From assembly GCA_028686985.1 (NCBI GenBank), contig JAQUBA010000008.1, positions 1 to 48,696 of the forward strand: a stretch of DNA of 48,696 nt, written 5' to 3'. The translations under genes were made by a program, and so were the position numbers. This document shows, one piece after another, positions 35,877 to 45,370 of this stretch. A model generated the notes under the pieces. The model ran no database searches. It had not been told where the DNA came from and saw only the letters and a program-made list of their open reading frames with translations. Within the stretch, counting starts at the first letter, position 1. Every line of letters begins with the position of its first letter. The DNA comes from Candidatus Iainarchaeum sp. GTDB taxonomy: Archaea > Micrarchaeota > Micrarchaeia > Anstonellales > Bilamarchaeaceae.

Positions 35877-36767
35877 TCAGTATATCTGGAAGACGAAATC
35901 AAACCGCTTGTAGTCCCACGCCGCCCAGTCCGTGAGGTCCATCGCCATCGTGTCGTATTCCTCGCCATAGGGGTTCCCTTCGGACCTCGCCCACTGCACC
36001 CCGTAGCTGTCCGTGGTGTCCAGCCTCGCGACAATCCAGTACCTGCCAGCCGGAAGGGTGAGGTTCTGGAACTGCGCATAATGCCATGCGGGATCGTGCC
36101 CGACTTCCGCGCCTTCTATGGAAGAGGAGGCGATTGCCTCCCCGGGCTGCCCCCTGTCGTCCCTGCATATCTCCACCACCACGGGCGCATTGTTGGGCGC
36201 GCTGGCCGCTGCGCGCAGGTAAAGCCCTACCCTGTGGACGGTGAACCCGCGCGTCATGTTGATTGACTGCGCCTGCCTCATCACGTAGCTCACCGCGTCG
36301 TAATAGAGGTGCATGCAGGAATAGCACGCGCCATAGTATCCGAGGGGCTGCGGATGCACGGTGCGCTGGAGGAAATTGTTTTCCAGCGAGAGGGGCGGCT
36401 CCGAATGGAGGATGTCCGCGCTCTCCACGTACACGCGTATGTTGTGGGGCTGGTCGTCCGCGTCCGTATAGTTGAAGGAGAAGGATTCCATGAGCCCCGG
36501 CTTGCTCACTATGCCGTCATATAACGTCTGGCCGGAATCAAACACGCGCAGGCGGTAGGCGCTGGGCGCGTACACCCCATACCTCTGCACGAACACCTCC
36601 ACGGTGTAATTGTCGCCGATATAAACGTTCTGCGGCAGCGTGGAGACGTCCTTCACAAGGAGGTCGTAGGAATAATCCGGGGCCGTGGGCTGCGTAGGCT
36701 GCGCCCCATCCTGCTGCATGCACCCCGCCAAAAGCAGCATTGCCATCAGTGCGACCGCTGCGCGCAT
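35877..36767 (-). CDS. Hypothetical lipoprotein
   Basis: 296 aa; MRAAVALMAMLLLAGCMQQ lipobox; beta-rich extracellular domains. Confidence 0.75.
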   Translation of the reverse strand: MRAAVALMAMLLLAGCMQQDGAQPTQPTAPDYSYDLLVKDVSTLPQNVYIGDNYTVEVFVQRYGVYAPSAYRLRVFDSGQTLYDGIVSKPGLMESFSFNYTDADDQPHNIRVYVESADILHSEPPLSLENNFLQRTVHPQPLGYYGACYSCMHLYYDAVSYVMRQAQSINMTRGFTVHRVGLYLRAAASAPNNAPVVVEICRDDRGQPGEAIASSSIEGAEVGHDPAWHYAQFQNLTLPAGRYWIVARLDTTDSYGVQWARSEGNPYGEEYDTMAMDLTDWAAWDYKRFDFVFQIY

Positions 36768-36798
36768 GGAGAAAGATAATAAAAGAGAATTAAAGAAG

Positions 36799-37710
36799 CT
36801 AGAGGTTTATCTTCAGCCCGAGCTCCTTCTTCAGTTCGCGGTAGCGGTTCCTTATCGTAACCTCGGTTACGCCGGCGACGTCCGCAACCTCCTTCTGCGT
36901 GCGCTTCTCGCCGGTCATCGCGGACGCGATGTAGAGGGCCGCGGCTGCAACCCCGGTCGGGCCCCTGCCCGAGATGAGGCCGCGCTTAACCGCCTTGCGG
37001 ATGAGCTGGACCGCCTTCTTCTGGGAGTCCCCGCTCAGCCTCAGCGCGGTCGCGAACTTCTGCACGTAGTAGGACGGGTCCGTGAGCGGGACGTCCAGGT
37101 CCAGCTCCGCCTTCAGGAACCTGTATGCCCTGCCTATCTCCTTCTTCTCTATCGCGGATGCCTTGGATATCTCGTCCAGCGTGCGCGGGATGCCGTGCAT
37201 CCTGCAAATGGCGTATATCACCGCGGCCACTATGCTCTCTATTATCCTGCCGCGGATGAGCTCCGCCTTAACTGCTTTCCTGTAAAGCAGGGCCGCCGCC
37301 TCCTTGATGTCGTCCGGGAGGCCGAGGTAGGATGCGACGCGGTCAAGCTCCGCTAGCGCGATGGTGAGGTTCCTCTCCATTGAAGTGGCGATTGAGACCC
37401 TCTTGTGCCACTTCCTCATCCTGTAGAACTGCGCCTGCTTGCGCGTTGATATCTTGACGCCGCGTATGTCGCGGTTGTACTGGTCTATTTCCGTGACGAG
37501 GCCCTTGTTCGGGCGCATGTACTTTATGGGCGCTCCGCCCCTGGCCCTCTTCTCCTTCTGCTCGGCGTCAAACGCCCTCCATTCCGGGCCCGCGTCCTGT
37601 ATGTTCTCGGTTATGACCAGGCCGCATGAGCCGCAGATTAGCTCCCCTTTCTCGTAGTCCTTTATCAGCTTCGCGGAGCCGCACTCCGGGCAAGTTCTTG
37701 TTTTTTGCAT
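36799..37710 (-). CDS. tfb: Transcription initiation factor IIB
   Basis: CPECGSAKLIKDYEKGELICGSCGLVI zinc ribbon, EWRAFDAEQ, cyclin repeats; likely start MQKTRTCPEC at 37710. Confidence 0.95.
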   Translation of the reverse strand: MQKTRTCPECGSAKLIKDYEKGELICGSCGLVITENIQDAGPEWRAFDAEQKEKRARGGAPIKYMRPNKGLVTEIDQYNRDIRGVKISTRKQAQFYRMRKWHKRVSIATSMERNLTIALAELDRVASYLGLPDDIKEAAALLYRKAVKAELIRGRIIESIVAAVIYAICRMHGIPRTLDEISKASAIEKKEIGRAYRFLKAELDLDVPLTDPSYYVQKFATALRLSGDSQKKAVQLIRKAVKRGLISGRGPTGVAAAALYIASAMTGEKRTQKEVADVAGVTEVTIRNRYRELKKELGLKINL

Positions 37711-37810
37711 GGAATTTCCCCCGTAAAATCCTGGAAGGAATGAAAAGGAGTTTTTATTCGTTTCCAAGAAGTATTTATATATTTATGCGTAGAAATATTT
37801 AAATACTTTT

Positions 37811-38617
37811 CTACACTTTCCTTGCCAGGCAGCCCTGCAGGAGCCGGTTCGCATTGATCACCTCCCAGCCGGATTTCGCGAGGCGCCTCCTTATCTCAAC
37901 GGAAACGCCCCTCCTGCCCATTCCTAGTGAGCCAAAGTAGTGGAAGAGGAGCGCCCCCTCCGCCGAAACGGAGGCGAGGCGGCGGTAGAACTCCGCGGAA
38001 TATAGGTTTCCTGCCCTTGAGAAGCGCGGGGGGTCGTGTATTATTTTGGTGAATTTCCCTTTCAGCCGGGGCACTTCCTCGTAGGAATCACCCCGTATCA
38101 TAGTAATATTATTGGAATGGAAAAGCTCCATGCTCCACGGGTTCCACTCCGCGAGGGTGAGGGCGGCGCGGCTCTTCTCAATAGTGGTGACCCTCTTCGC
38201 GAGGCGCGAGGCCGCGATTGCGGTGTAGCCCAGCCCGGTACAGGTGTCCAGCACGGTGTCGCCCTTCCCGATTTGCAGGAGGCGGCATACCTCCCTGGAA
38301 TAGTCAAAAACGTCCTTGAACTCATTAACGAGGTGCATCCGCAACCCGTCTATCTCCAGGATGGGCTTGCCCGCCAGCATCCTGAGCCGGTAGAGGTGCT
38401 CGTCAAACGCCGCCAGCTTGAACAGCTCCCTGCCGTCCCATGCATAGAGGAAATCTCCCTTTATCCCCTCCAGCGGGATTCCCTCCAAATCAGAAAGGGA
38501 CGCTTTCCTGAAGGTGCGGCCGAAATCAAATGAGATGGTGGAGGTGCCCTTGCGGAGGGTTTCCACCACTTCCTTGTCCAGATAGATGATTTTGCCGGGC
38601 GCCATCCGCTGCCTCAT
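37811..38617 (-). CDS. Predicted SAM-dependent methyltransferase
   Basis: GDTVLDTCTGLGYTAIAASRLAKRVTTIEKS, IIHDPPRFSRAG; ATGA overlap with serS stop. Confidence 0.82.
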   Translation of the reverse strand: MRQRMAPGKIIYLDKEVVETLRKGTSTISFDFGRTFRKASLSDLEGIPLEGIKGDFLYAWDGRELFKLAAFDEHLYRLRMLAGKPILEIDGLRMHLVNEFKDVFDYSREVCRLLQIGKGDTVLDTCTGLGYTAIAASRLAKRVTTIEKSRAALTLAEWNPWSMELFHSNNITMIRGDSYEEVPRLKGKFTKIIHDPPRFSRAGNLYSAEFYRRLASVSAEGALLFHYFGSLGMGRRGVSVEIRRRLAKSGWEVINANRLLQGCLARKV

Positions 38618-39879
38618 TTCGTGTCTATCCAGTCCGTGCCCATGTGGGGCTGGAGCGCCTTGGGGATTTTTATCCCGCCGCCCTCCTGGTGGTTCTCCAC
38701 CACGGCGATGAGCGCCCTCCCCACCGCGACTCCGCTCCCGTTCAGCGTGTGGGCGAACTCCATCGCCGCCTTCCTGCGCACGCGGATGTTCGCCCTGCGC
38801 GCCTGGAACGCCTCGCAGTTGGAGCATGAGCTTATTTCCCGATAGGTGTCCTGGGAGGGTATCCACACCTCCAGATCGTACGTTTTTGCGGAGGCGAAGC
38901 CCATGTCGCCGGTGCAGAGCTCCACCACCTTGTACGGGAGCTCCAATTGCTTCAGGACGGTTTCGGCATCCTGCACCATTCCCTCCAATTCCCTGTATGA
39001 GTCTTCCTGGAGTGCGAACTTCACCAGTTCCACCTTGTCAAACTGGTGCTGGCGGATGAGCCCCTTTATGTCCTTTCCGTATGCGCCGGCTTCCCGCCTG
39101 AAGCAGGGGGTGAATGCGCAATACCTGAAAGGGAGCTGGGACTCCTCCAGAATCTCCCCGCGGTGGAGGTTGGTGAGGGGGACTTCCGCGGTGGGGATGA
39201 GCCAGAGCCCGTCGCCCTCGGTGCGGTAAAGCTCCTCCGCGAACTTGGGGAGCTGCCCCGTCCCTTCCAGTATTTCGGTCCTTACCAGATACGGGACGTA
39301 GAACTCCCTGTAACCCCTTGAGGCATGCAATGCGAGCATGAAGGAGGTGAGGGCGCGCTCCAGCCTCGCCGCCCATCCGCTCATCACCGTGAAGCGGTGG
39401 CCTCCGAGCTTCACCCCGCGCTCAAAATCAATCACTCCGAGGCGAGTGCCCAGGTCGTGGTGGGATTCCACGTCCGAACTCTTCTTTTTGGGGGCGCCCC
39501 ATTTCCTTATCTCGGGGTTATCGCGGCTGTCCTTGCCCACGGGAACGGATGGATGGGGGATGTTCGGGATGCGCATCATCACCTGCGTGCGCTCCTCCTC
39601 AAACTTCTCTTCCTTCTCGCCCGCCTTTTCCAATTTCTTCGCAATCTCCTCCCCTTCCTTCTTCAGTTTGGAGATGTCCTTCTTCTCCTTTGCGGCTGCC
39701 GCTATCTCCAATCCGAGCTTGTTCCGGTCCGCGCGCAGGGCGTCCCCCTCCCCTTTCAGTTCGCGCCATTTGGCGTCCAGCTTCTCTATTTCCCCGAGTA
39801 TGGATGAATCCGCGCCGCGGTCATGCAGCGCCTTCTTGAGAAGTTCCGGATTGTTGCGTATAATCTCCTTGTCAAGCAT
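38614..39879 (-). CDS. serS: Seryl-tRNA synthetase
   Basis: Coiled-coil arm; LIPTAEVPLTNLHRGEILEESQLPFRYCAFTPCFRREAGAYGKDIKGLIRQHQFDKVE; REISSCSNCEAFQARR; LNGSGVAVGRALIAVVEN. Confidence 0.97.
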   Translation of the reverse strand: MLDKEIIRNNPELLKKALHDRGADSSILGEIEKLDAKWRELKGEGDALRADRNKLGLEIAAAAKEKKDISKLKKEGEEIAKKLEKAGEKEEKFEEERTQVMMRIPNIPHPSVPVGKDSRDNPEIRKWGAPKKKSSDVESHHDLGTRLGVIDFERGVKLGGHRFTVMSGWAARLERALTSFMLALHASRGYREFYVPYLVRTEILEGTGQLPKFAEELYRTEGDGLWLIPTAEVPLTNLHRGEILEESQLPFRYCAFTPCFRREAGAYGKDIKGLIRQHQFDKVELVKFALQEDSYRELEGMVQDAETVLKQLELPYKVVELCTGDMGFASAKTYDLEVWIPSQDTYREISSCSNCEAFQARRANIRVRRKAAMEFAHTLNGSGVAVGRALIAVVENHQEGGGIKIPKALQPHMGTDWIDTK

Positions 39880-39922
39880 GGAAATCGGTTGGATATGGAA
39901 GAAAATAGATTATAACTATTTG

Positions 39923-41779
39923 CTAACCCCTTCCTTTCGTGGCATACAGGGCGCCGGCCGCGAGCACGGCCAGAACAATGCCGTATGCCAGGAGCGTGGC
40001 GAAGATTGAGAAGTTGGGCGTCGCGTAGAGGATTGCGCTCTGCATCGCCGTGATTGCGGGCGTGAGGGGCGTCGCCTGCCCCAGAAGGACTATGGGCGCG
40101 GGCATGAACTCAAACGGGAAGAGTATCCCGCTGAGGAAGAGGAGGGGCAGCCCTATCACGAGCGAGGCGAGGAAGGCGGTTGCCTCCGATTCGGAGAACG
40201 CCGCTATCACGACCCCGAGGGCGTTGAATGCGAAGAGGAGGAGCATGAGCGCCGCTGCAAGGAAGACGAAAAGGCTGGCATCGGAAAGCGGGAAGGCCCC
40301 GTATGCGAGGGAGGCCGTCGCGAGAAGGAGGAGCACCTCTGGGAAAAGGACTACCGTATAACTTGTTATCTTGGTCAGCGCGTACTCCCAGAGCGGCACC
40401 TGCGCCACATAGACGCGCTCAAGCGTCATCGCGTTCTTCTCGCGCACCAGCGAGGTGGAGGCGAGGAACAATGAGACGAACATCAGTATGAGCGGGATGA
40501 GGCTCGGGAGCAGGAAATCAAAGAACGTGCGCGAGGCGAATGCGTTCTGCGAGGCGAAGACTATCGGGGCGACCACAGAAATCGCGTCCCTGGACGTTAT
40601 CTCGTTTATCTGCGCCTTGCTGTTGAGTATGAGCACCTCAAGCTCGTCGCTCTTGGCTACGAGCTGCGCCGCGGACCTGTTTATCTCCACCATGGTCCGG
40701 AGGGAATCCTCCCTGCTCTCCTCCAACGAGGAGGCGAAATCATACATCGTGGAGATGCGGGCGCGCACGTTCTCCGTCTCGGAAAGGGAGTTCGCGATGT
40801 TCTCCTTGAAATCCTGCATCGTGGAGTTTATCCCCCTCAAATCCTCGCGCGTCTCGTTTATCTTTGATATGCGCAAATCAATCTCCGAAAGCGCCGAGGC
40901 GACCGAACCGTTCATTGACGAGAGCGAGGCGCAGTATGCGAAGAAGACCGGGTCCGAGCAGTTCACCCCTGCGCCAGCGCTGGAAATGGAATCCGAGGCG
41001 TTCTGGAGCATCGCGCGCACGCGAAGCAGGTCTGCTTCAGTGGAGTTCAGCTCCTCGCCATACGTTGCGAGTTTTTCCTGCATGAGGGTGAGGTTGGATT
41101 CCGCTGAGCGCAGCTCCGATGCCGCGCCATCCAGCGTGGAGTTCGCGGCGTCCAGCTGCCTTGTGAGCGTGGAGAAATCCAGCGCGGAAAGGGAGGCGTG
41201 CGTCTCCCCTATCCTTTCCTGCATCTCCAGCGCCTTCTCGCGCGAGGCGTTCACGTCCACGAGCAGCCCGTCCAGCTGCGCGCTCGCGTTGTCCAGGCGC
41301 GCCCAGACGCTGAGGACGAAGCTGGAGCCGATTTCCTGCCCGGTGCCCTGCGCCGCCGCCTTCAGGAACGCCTCCACCGACGGGCTTATCTGCACGCGCG
41401 AGTTGTCCAGGAAAACGGTCACGTTCTGGGAGGCGCCGGCGGCTATGCCTGCCTGGAAGCCCTTGGGGATTATTATGGCTGCGGACAACTGCCCCTGCGA
41501 GACCTGCGAGCGCACGTAATCCGCGCACCCGCCATGCCCGGAATAGTCTATTATGTTGGAATGGCTGGAAATGGATTCCATGAAAAGGGACGACGCCTCG
41601 CTGCGGTCCAGGTCGCATAGCCCTATGGAAACAGGCAGCGCCTTTTCAGCGGTCGGCTTGCCGAAGACGCCCGCAAGCACCAGGAGCACAATGAGCGGCG
41701 CGGCGACGAGAAGGATTAGCGTCCTCCTCTCGCGCAGGAAGGTCTTCCCGTCCTTCTCAATTTCCGCCAGCAGCTTCAT
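39923..41779 (-). CDS. ABC-2 type transporter permease
   Basis: 618 aa; N-terminal TM, long coiled-coil extracellular region, C-terminal 5 TMs; overlaps the ATPase gene. Confidence 0.87.
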   Translation of the reverse strand: MKLLAEIEKDGKTFLRERRTLILLVAAPLIVLLVLAGVFGKPTAEKALPVSIGLCDLDRSEASSLFMESISSHSNIIDYSGHGGCADYVRSQVSQGQLSAAIIIPKGFQAGIAAGASQNVTVFLDNSRVQISPSVEAFLKAAAQGTGQEIGSSFVLSVWARLDNASAQLDGLLVDVNASREKALEMQERIGETHASLSALDFSTLTRQLDAANSTLDGAASELRSAESNLTLMQEKLATYGEELNSTEADLLRVRAMLQNASDSISSAGAGVNCSDPVFFAYCASLSSMNGSVASALSEIDLRISKINETREDLRGINSTMQDFKENIANSLSETENVRARISTMYDFASSLEESREDSLRTMVEINRSAAQLVAKSDELEVLILNSKAQINEITSRDAISVVAPIVFASQNAFASRTFFDFLLPSLIPLILMFVSLFLASTSLVREKNAMTLERVYVAQVPLWEYALTKITSYTVVLFPEVLLLLATASLAYGAFPLSDASLFVFLAAALMLLLFAFNALGVVIAAFSESEATAFLASLVIGLPLLFLSGILFPFEFMPAPIVLLGQATPLTPAITAMQSAILYATPNFSIFATLLAYGIVLAVLAAGALYATKGRG

Positions 41780-42857
41780 TCTTGGTCGCCTCCTTGAGTT
41801 GCGCGCCCGTGAGCTTGAGGAAAACGTCCTCCAGCGATGGGCGCGAGACAGACAGCTCCACTATCTTCTCCGAATTTTCCGCGAATATGCTTGTGATGGC
41901 CGAGACCAGGGATTCCGCGTCGTCCGCCTCCACCACTATGCCATGCTCGGTCACCGTGGTGCCCTCCGCGCCGGGCAGCTTCCTTATGAGCTGGTCCAGC
42001 TTGGCGTAATCGCCGGGCACGCTGCGCAGCTTTAGCACTTCCCTGCCCGCGAGGCGCTTCAGCTCCCTGGGGGAGCCGTACGCGGCTATCTGCCCCTTGT
42101 TCACGAACGCTATCTTTCCGCAGAGCGCCTCCGCCTCCTCCATGTAATGGGTGGTGAGCATCACGGTCGCCCCGGTCTCGGACGCGAGCCTGGTGACCGT
42201 CTCCCAGAGCTGCCGCCTTGTGAAGGGGTCCAGCCCGGTGGTCGGCTCGTCCAGGATTATGAGCTTCGGGCCGTGCATCAGGGCGCACGCGAGGTTGAGC
42301 CGCCTTTTCATCCCCCCGCTGAGGAACGATGCCTGCGTGTCCTTCTTTTCCGCCAGCCCCAGCTGGCTTATGAGCCCCTGCGCGCGCTCCCTCGCCTTCT
42401 TTCCGGTTATCCCGTAGAGGTCGCCGTAGTAAAGGAGGTTTTCCGTGCAGGTGAGCAGCGGGTGGAAGCTGTTCTCCTGGGGGGCGAGCCCTATCTGCCT
42501 CCTTGCCGCGGGGGAGGGCTTCTGCCCGAATATGAGCAGGGTGCCGCTGTCCGGCTTCTCCAGCCCGGTGAGGATGCGGATGAATGTGGATTTGCCCGCG
42601 CCGTTCGGGCCGAGCAGCCCGAATATGCCGCCCTCGGGTATTTCCACCGAGAAATTGAAGAGCGTGACCTTGCCCGGATAGATTTTGGAAATGTCCGAGG
42701 CCTGCACCGCATAGGAGAACGGCTTCGGCGCCGGGGGCTGCTGCCAGCCGGGCGTGGATGGGATGCCGGATGCGGGTTTCTGCCCGTTCGCTTCCGGCTG
42801 CGCAATCTGAAGATTTGCCCTCCCGGGAGCCGGGGCCTTCTTTTTCGGTTTTGCCAT
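41757..42857 (-). CDS. ABC transporter ATP-binding protein
   Basis: GLLGPNGAGKSTFIRILTGL, LSGGMKRRLNLACALMHGPKLIILDEPTTGLDP. Confidence 0.95.
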   Translation of the reverse strand: MAKPKKKAPAPGRANLQIAQPEANGQKPASGIPSTPGWQQPPAPKPFSYAVQASDISKIYPGKVTLFNFSVEIPEGGIFGLLGPNGAGKSTFIRILTGLEKPDSGTLLIFGQKPSPAARRQIGLAPQENSFHPLLTCTENLLYYGDLYGITGKKARERAQGLISQLGLAEKKDTQASFLSGGMKRRLNLACALMHGPKLIILDEPTTGLDPFTRRQLWETVTRLASETGATVMLTTHYMEEAEALCGKIAFVNKGQIAAYGSPRELKRLAGREVLKLRSVPGDYAKLDQLIRKLPGAEGTTVTEHGIVVEADDAESLVSAITSIFAENSEKIVELSVSRPSLEDVFLKLTGAQLKEATKNEAAGGN

Positions 42858-42897
42858 CGGGAGTACTAATTCGCCGCCATTTATATAAATTAGCCCA

Positions 42898-43998
42898 TCA
42901 GCAGAGAACGTTCCTTGTGTAATGCACGTATGCGGCCACCAGCACCGCGGAGATGAGGAACAGGGGTACGCTGCCGAACGCGGCGAACAGGAAGCCGCCC
43001 GCCGCGAGCATGGCGAACTCCCCCACCCCCGCGGGCATGTGCAGGATTGAGACGTCCGTGGAGGGGTACTCGCTGCCCTCCGACACCTTCACTACCATCT
43101 CCTCCTGCATCGCGAAAGAGACGCCGAACCCAAAACCCACCATCATTAGCACGGGCGCGAGGTAGCCGGGGACAAGGGGGATGAGCGCTATCATGAGTAC
43201 CATGATGTCCTGGAAGAAGATGAGCCGCTTCTCGTCCATGCCGAGCTCTATGGCGGCATAGCCGCCCACCGCCACGCATAGGTAGAACAGCATCATGAGC
43301 GCGCCGATCTCCTCGTAAGGCATCCCCAGCTCCTGGTCCAGGTAGACCGGGAGCAGGAACGCGAACAGGATTGAGAATGCGGAGAGCAGGAAGAGGAGTG
43401 AACAGGATGCCTCCCAGAACTTCTTCCCCTTTTTGGAGGTAATCATCTTCACCGGCTCAACCTTCTTCGCCCTCCCTTTCCCTTTCCAGAAGAAGATGGA
43501 TGCGATGAGGCTGACAACGCCCGCGAGCATGAGCAGCTGGAAGAACGCGTCAAAAGAGTAGGATATGAGGACGCCGGCGGCGCCTATGCCTACCGTGGCA
43601 GCGACCATCCTTACCGAAAGGAGCCGCGCGAGGCTGGTGTCCTTGGACTGCTCGTGCTCTATCACCTTGGTGCGGTTCACGGCCCAGAACAGGGAGTATG
43701 TGGCGCCCTCAAACAGCCTGCCCAGCCCGAACAGGGGGACCGAGGACGCGATGGAGAACGTGAATGCTGAGACTGATTCGGAGATGGAGGTGGCTATGAA
43801 GAATATCCTGGTCCCCAATACCTCCGCGAAAAGCGCGGCGACGATGCGGAGCAACGTGAATATGAGCGGCGATACCGAGAGGATGAGCCCCACAGCCTCC
43901 ACGTTTATGCCCCGGCTCAACAGGTACAGGGGCAATGCGACCGCGAGCGAGGCGGAGAAGAAGGACTCTATGAAATTGACAAGCGCAAGCTTCCGCAT
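42898..43998 (-). CDS. MFS-type transporter
   Basis: 366 aa, about 10-12 hydrophobic segments; N-terminal NFIESFFSASLAVALPLYLLSRG. Confidence 0.75.
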   Translation of the reverse strand: MRKLALVNFIESFFSASLAVALPLYLLSRGINVEAVGLILSVSPLIFTLLRIVAALFAEVLGTRIFFIATSISESVSAFTFSIASSVPLFGLGRLFEGATYSLFWAVNRTKVIEHEQSKDTSLARLLSVRMVAATVGIGAAGVLISYSFDAFFQLLMLAGVVSLIASIFFWKGKGRAKKVEPVKMITSKKGKKFWEASCSLLFLLSAFSILFAFLLPVYLDQELGMPYEEIGALMMLFYLCVAVGGYAAIELGMDEKRLIFFQDIMVLMIALIPLVPGYLAPVLMMVGFGFGVSFAMQEEMVVKVSEGSEYPSTDVSILHMPAGVGEFAMLAAGGFLFAAFGSVPLFLISAVLVAAYVHYTRNVLC

Positions 43999-44062
43999 AA
44001 GACGGAAATTGGCTGTGTTATGTTTTTATATTTATCAGTCAAAAGGGAAGCGGGTGAAATGA

Positions 44063-44851
44063 ATGGGAGTTGCAGAAACCGGGGTAGCTTTGATGATGGT
44101 CTTACTTCTTGCGAGCTGTTCCACGCTTGATACCGGGAGCGGCGCGCGCATTGACCAGCTCATGGGCAGGGACGGGACCACCACCTTGAACGGGGGGACC
44201 ACGGACCAGAGGGTGCAGACCGTGGGGGGGAGGGTGATGAACCCTTCCGGCGCGGACGCCAGCACGTTCGGGGGGAGGGTGTACGTTGTGCACAACGGGA
44301 ACAGGCAGCAGGTGACGCCTACCACGTGCTACGGGGAGGACTGCCAGCCCGGCGAATGGGAATTCAGCACCGACCTTGTGCTCAATTCGGGCAGCAACAC
44401 AATACAGACCGTTGTTGATGACGAGTCCGGAAACCAGGTGTATTCCAGCTCCACCTTCACAGTGAATGCGAACATACCGGCCCGTGACATAACCGCGACG
44501 CTGACATGGGAAACGGACGGGAACGACGTGGATTTGCATGTGTATGACCCGCAGGGCAACCATGCGTACTACGCGGCGCTCAGCGGAATACCCGGAGGCA
44601 GCCTGGACCTGGACGACACGGACGGCTTCGGGCCCGAGACATTCACGATGGAGCAGGCGGCGCCCGGAACCTATACGATAAAGGTGAGGTACTACTCCAC
44701 GCACGGGGTTACCTCCAACGTTCCGGTGACGGTCAGGGTTTCGCTCAACGAGGGGACGCCCATGGTGTATACGCACACCTTTACCCCCGAGCAGGCGAAC
44801 TACGACGACGCGGCGAACGATTGGACCGTGACGACCTTTACGGTGCAGTGA
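44063..44851 (+). CDS. Lipoprotein with DUF2135-like beta domain
   Basis: Lipobox LLLASCSTLD; ATLTWETDGNDVDLHVYDPQGNHAYY...GPETFTMEQAAPGTYTIKVRYYS. Confidence 0.75.
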   Translation: MGVAETGVALMMVLLLASCSTLDTGSGARIDQLMGRDGTTTLNGGTTDQRVQTVGGRVMNPSGADASTFGGRVYVVHNGNRQQVTPTTCYGEDCQPGEWEFSTDLVLNSGSNTIQTVVDDESGNQVYSSSTFTVNANIPARDITATLTWETDGNDVDLHVYDPQGNHAYYAALSGIPGGSLDLDDTDGFGPETFTMEQAAPGTYTIKVRYYSTHGVTSNVPVTVRVSLNEGTPMVYTHTFTPEQANYDDAANDWTVTTFTVQ

Positions 44852-45171
44852 GGGTTAGCTTGAAGCGCCTCCTCTTCTTTTTTATTCTTCTTTCCTTTTC
44901 CTTCGCGCAGATGGACTGCGCGCAATTCGGGGTTCTGTGCATGGAGAACGCGTGCTGGGATTCCGGCGGGAACTATACCGGGGTGGACTGCCCGCACGGG
45001 CCGGAATTTGACTCCATCTATTACGAGAATGCGACCGCGGAATGCGGCGTGATGGAGCAGAGGTGCATGGAAACTGGCGGGATGGTGGCGCGGGAAGGGT
45101 CCTGCTGCCTGCCCTCCTTTGCGCTGCTTCTCGTGCTTGGTTTCGCCGCGCGCTCAAGAAGCTTTAAATAG
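44848..45171 (+). CDS. Small secreted Cys-rich protein
   Basis: GTGA overlap with previous stop; VRVSLKRLLFFFILLSFSFAQMDCAQF signal sequence, about 8 Cys, C-terminal hydrophobic helix. Confidence 0.65.
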   Translation: MRVSLKRLLFFFILLSFSFAQMDCAQFGVLCMENACWDSGGNYTGVDCPHGPEFDSIYYENATAECGVMEQRCMETGGMVAREGSCCLPSFALLLVLGFAARSRSFK

Positions 45172-45213
45172 TGTTTAGGGAGAATAATTTCCACCGGCGC
45201 TTAGAATCCTTTA

Positions 45214-45288
45214 GCTCCCGTAGTCTAGCCCGGTTAAGGATAGCGGACTCTCACTCCGTTGACCCGGGTTCGAATCCCGGCGGGAGCA
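45214..45288 (+). tRNA. tRNA-Glu (anticodon CTC)
   Basis: Acceptor gctcccg/cgggagc + A; anticodon arm GCGGA-CTCTCAC-TCCGT; T arm ccgggTTCGAATcccgg. Confidence 0.95.
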
Positions 45289-45339
45289 TAGGTTCCACAG
45301 TTAATAGCTCTCCACATTACCGGCAGCCCGGCTGAGGCA

Positions 45340-45353
45340 GGCTTAAATAAGCC
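45340..45353 (+). promoter_or_regulatory. Palindromic TATA region of the integrase gene
   Basis: GGCTTA-AA-TAAGCC perfect palindrome centred about 24 nt upstream of the integrase ATG. Confidence 0.5.
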
Positions 45354-45370
45354 GAAACGGGGTTGTCTAT

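Noticed and set aside
40455-41519. 354-aa plus-strand ORF
   Set aside because: Antisense to the ABC-2 permease coiled-coil region; Ser/Glu-rich shadow.
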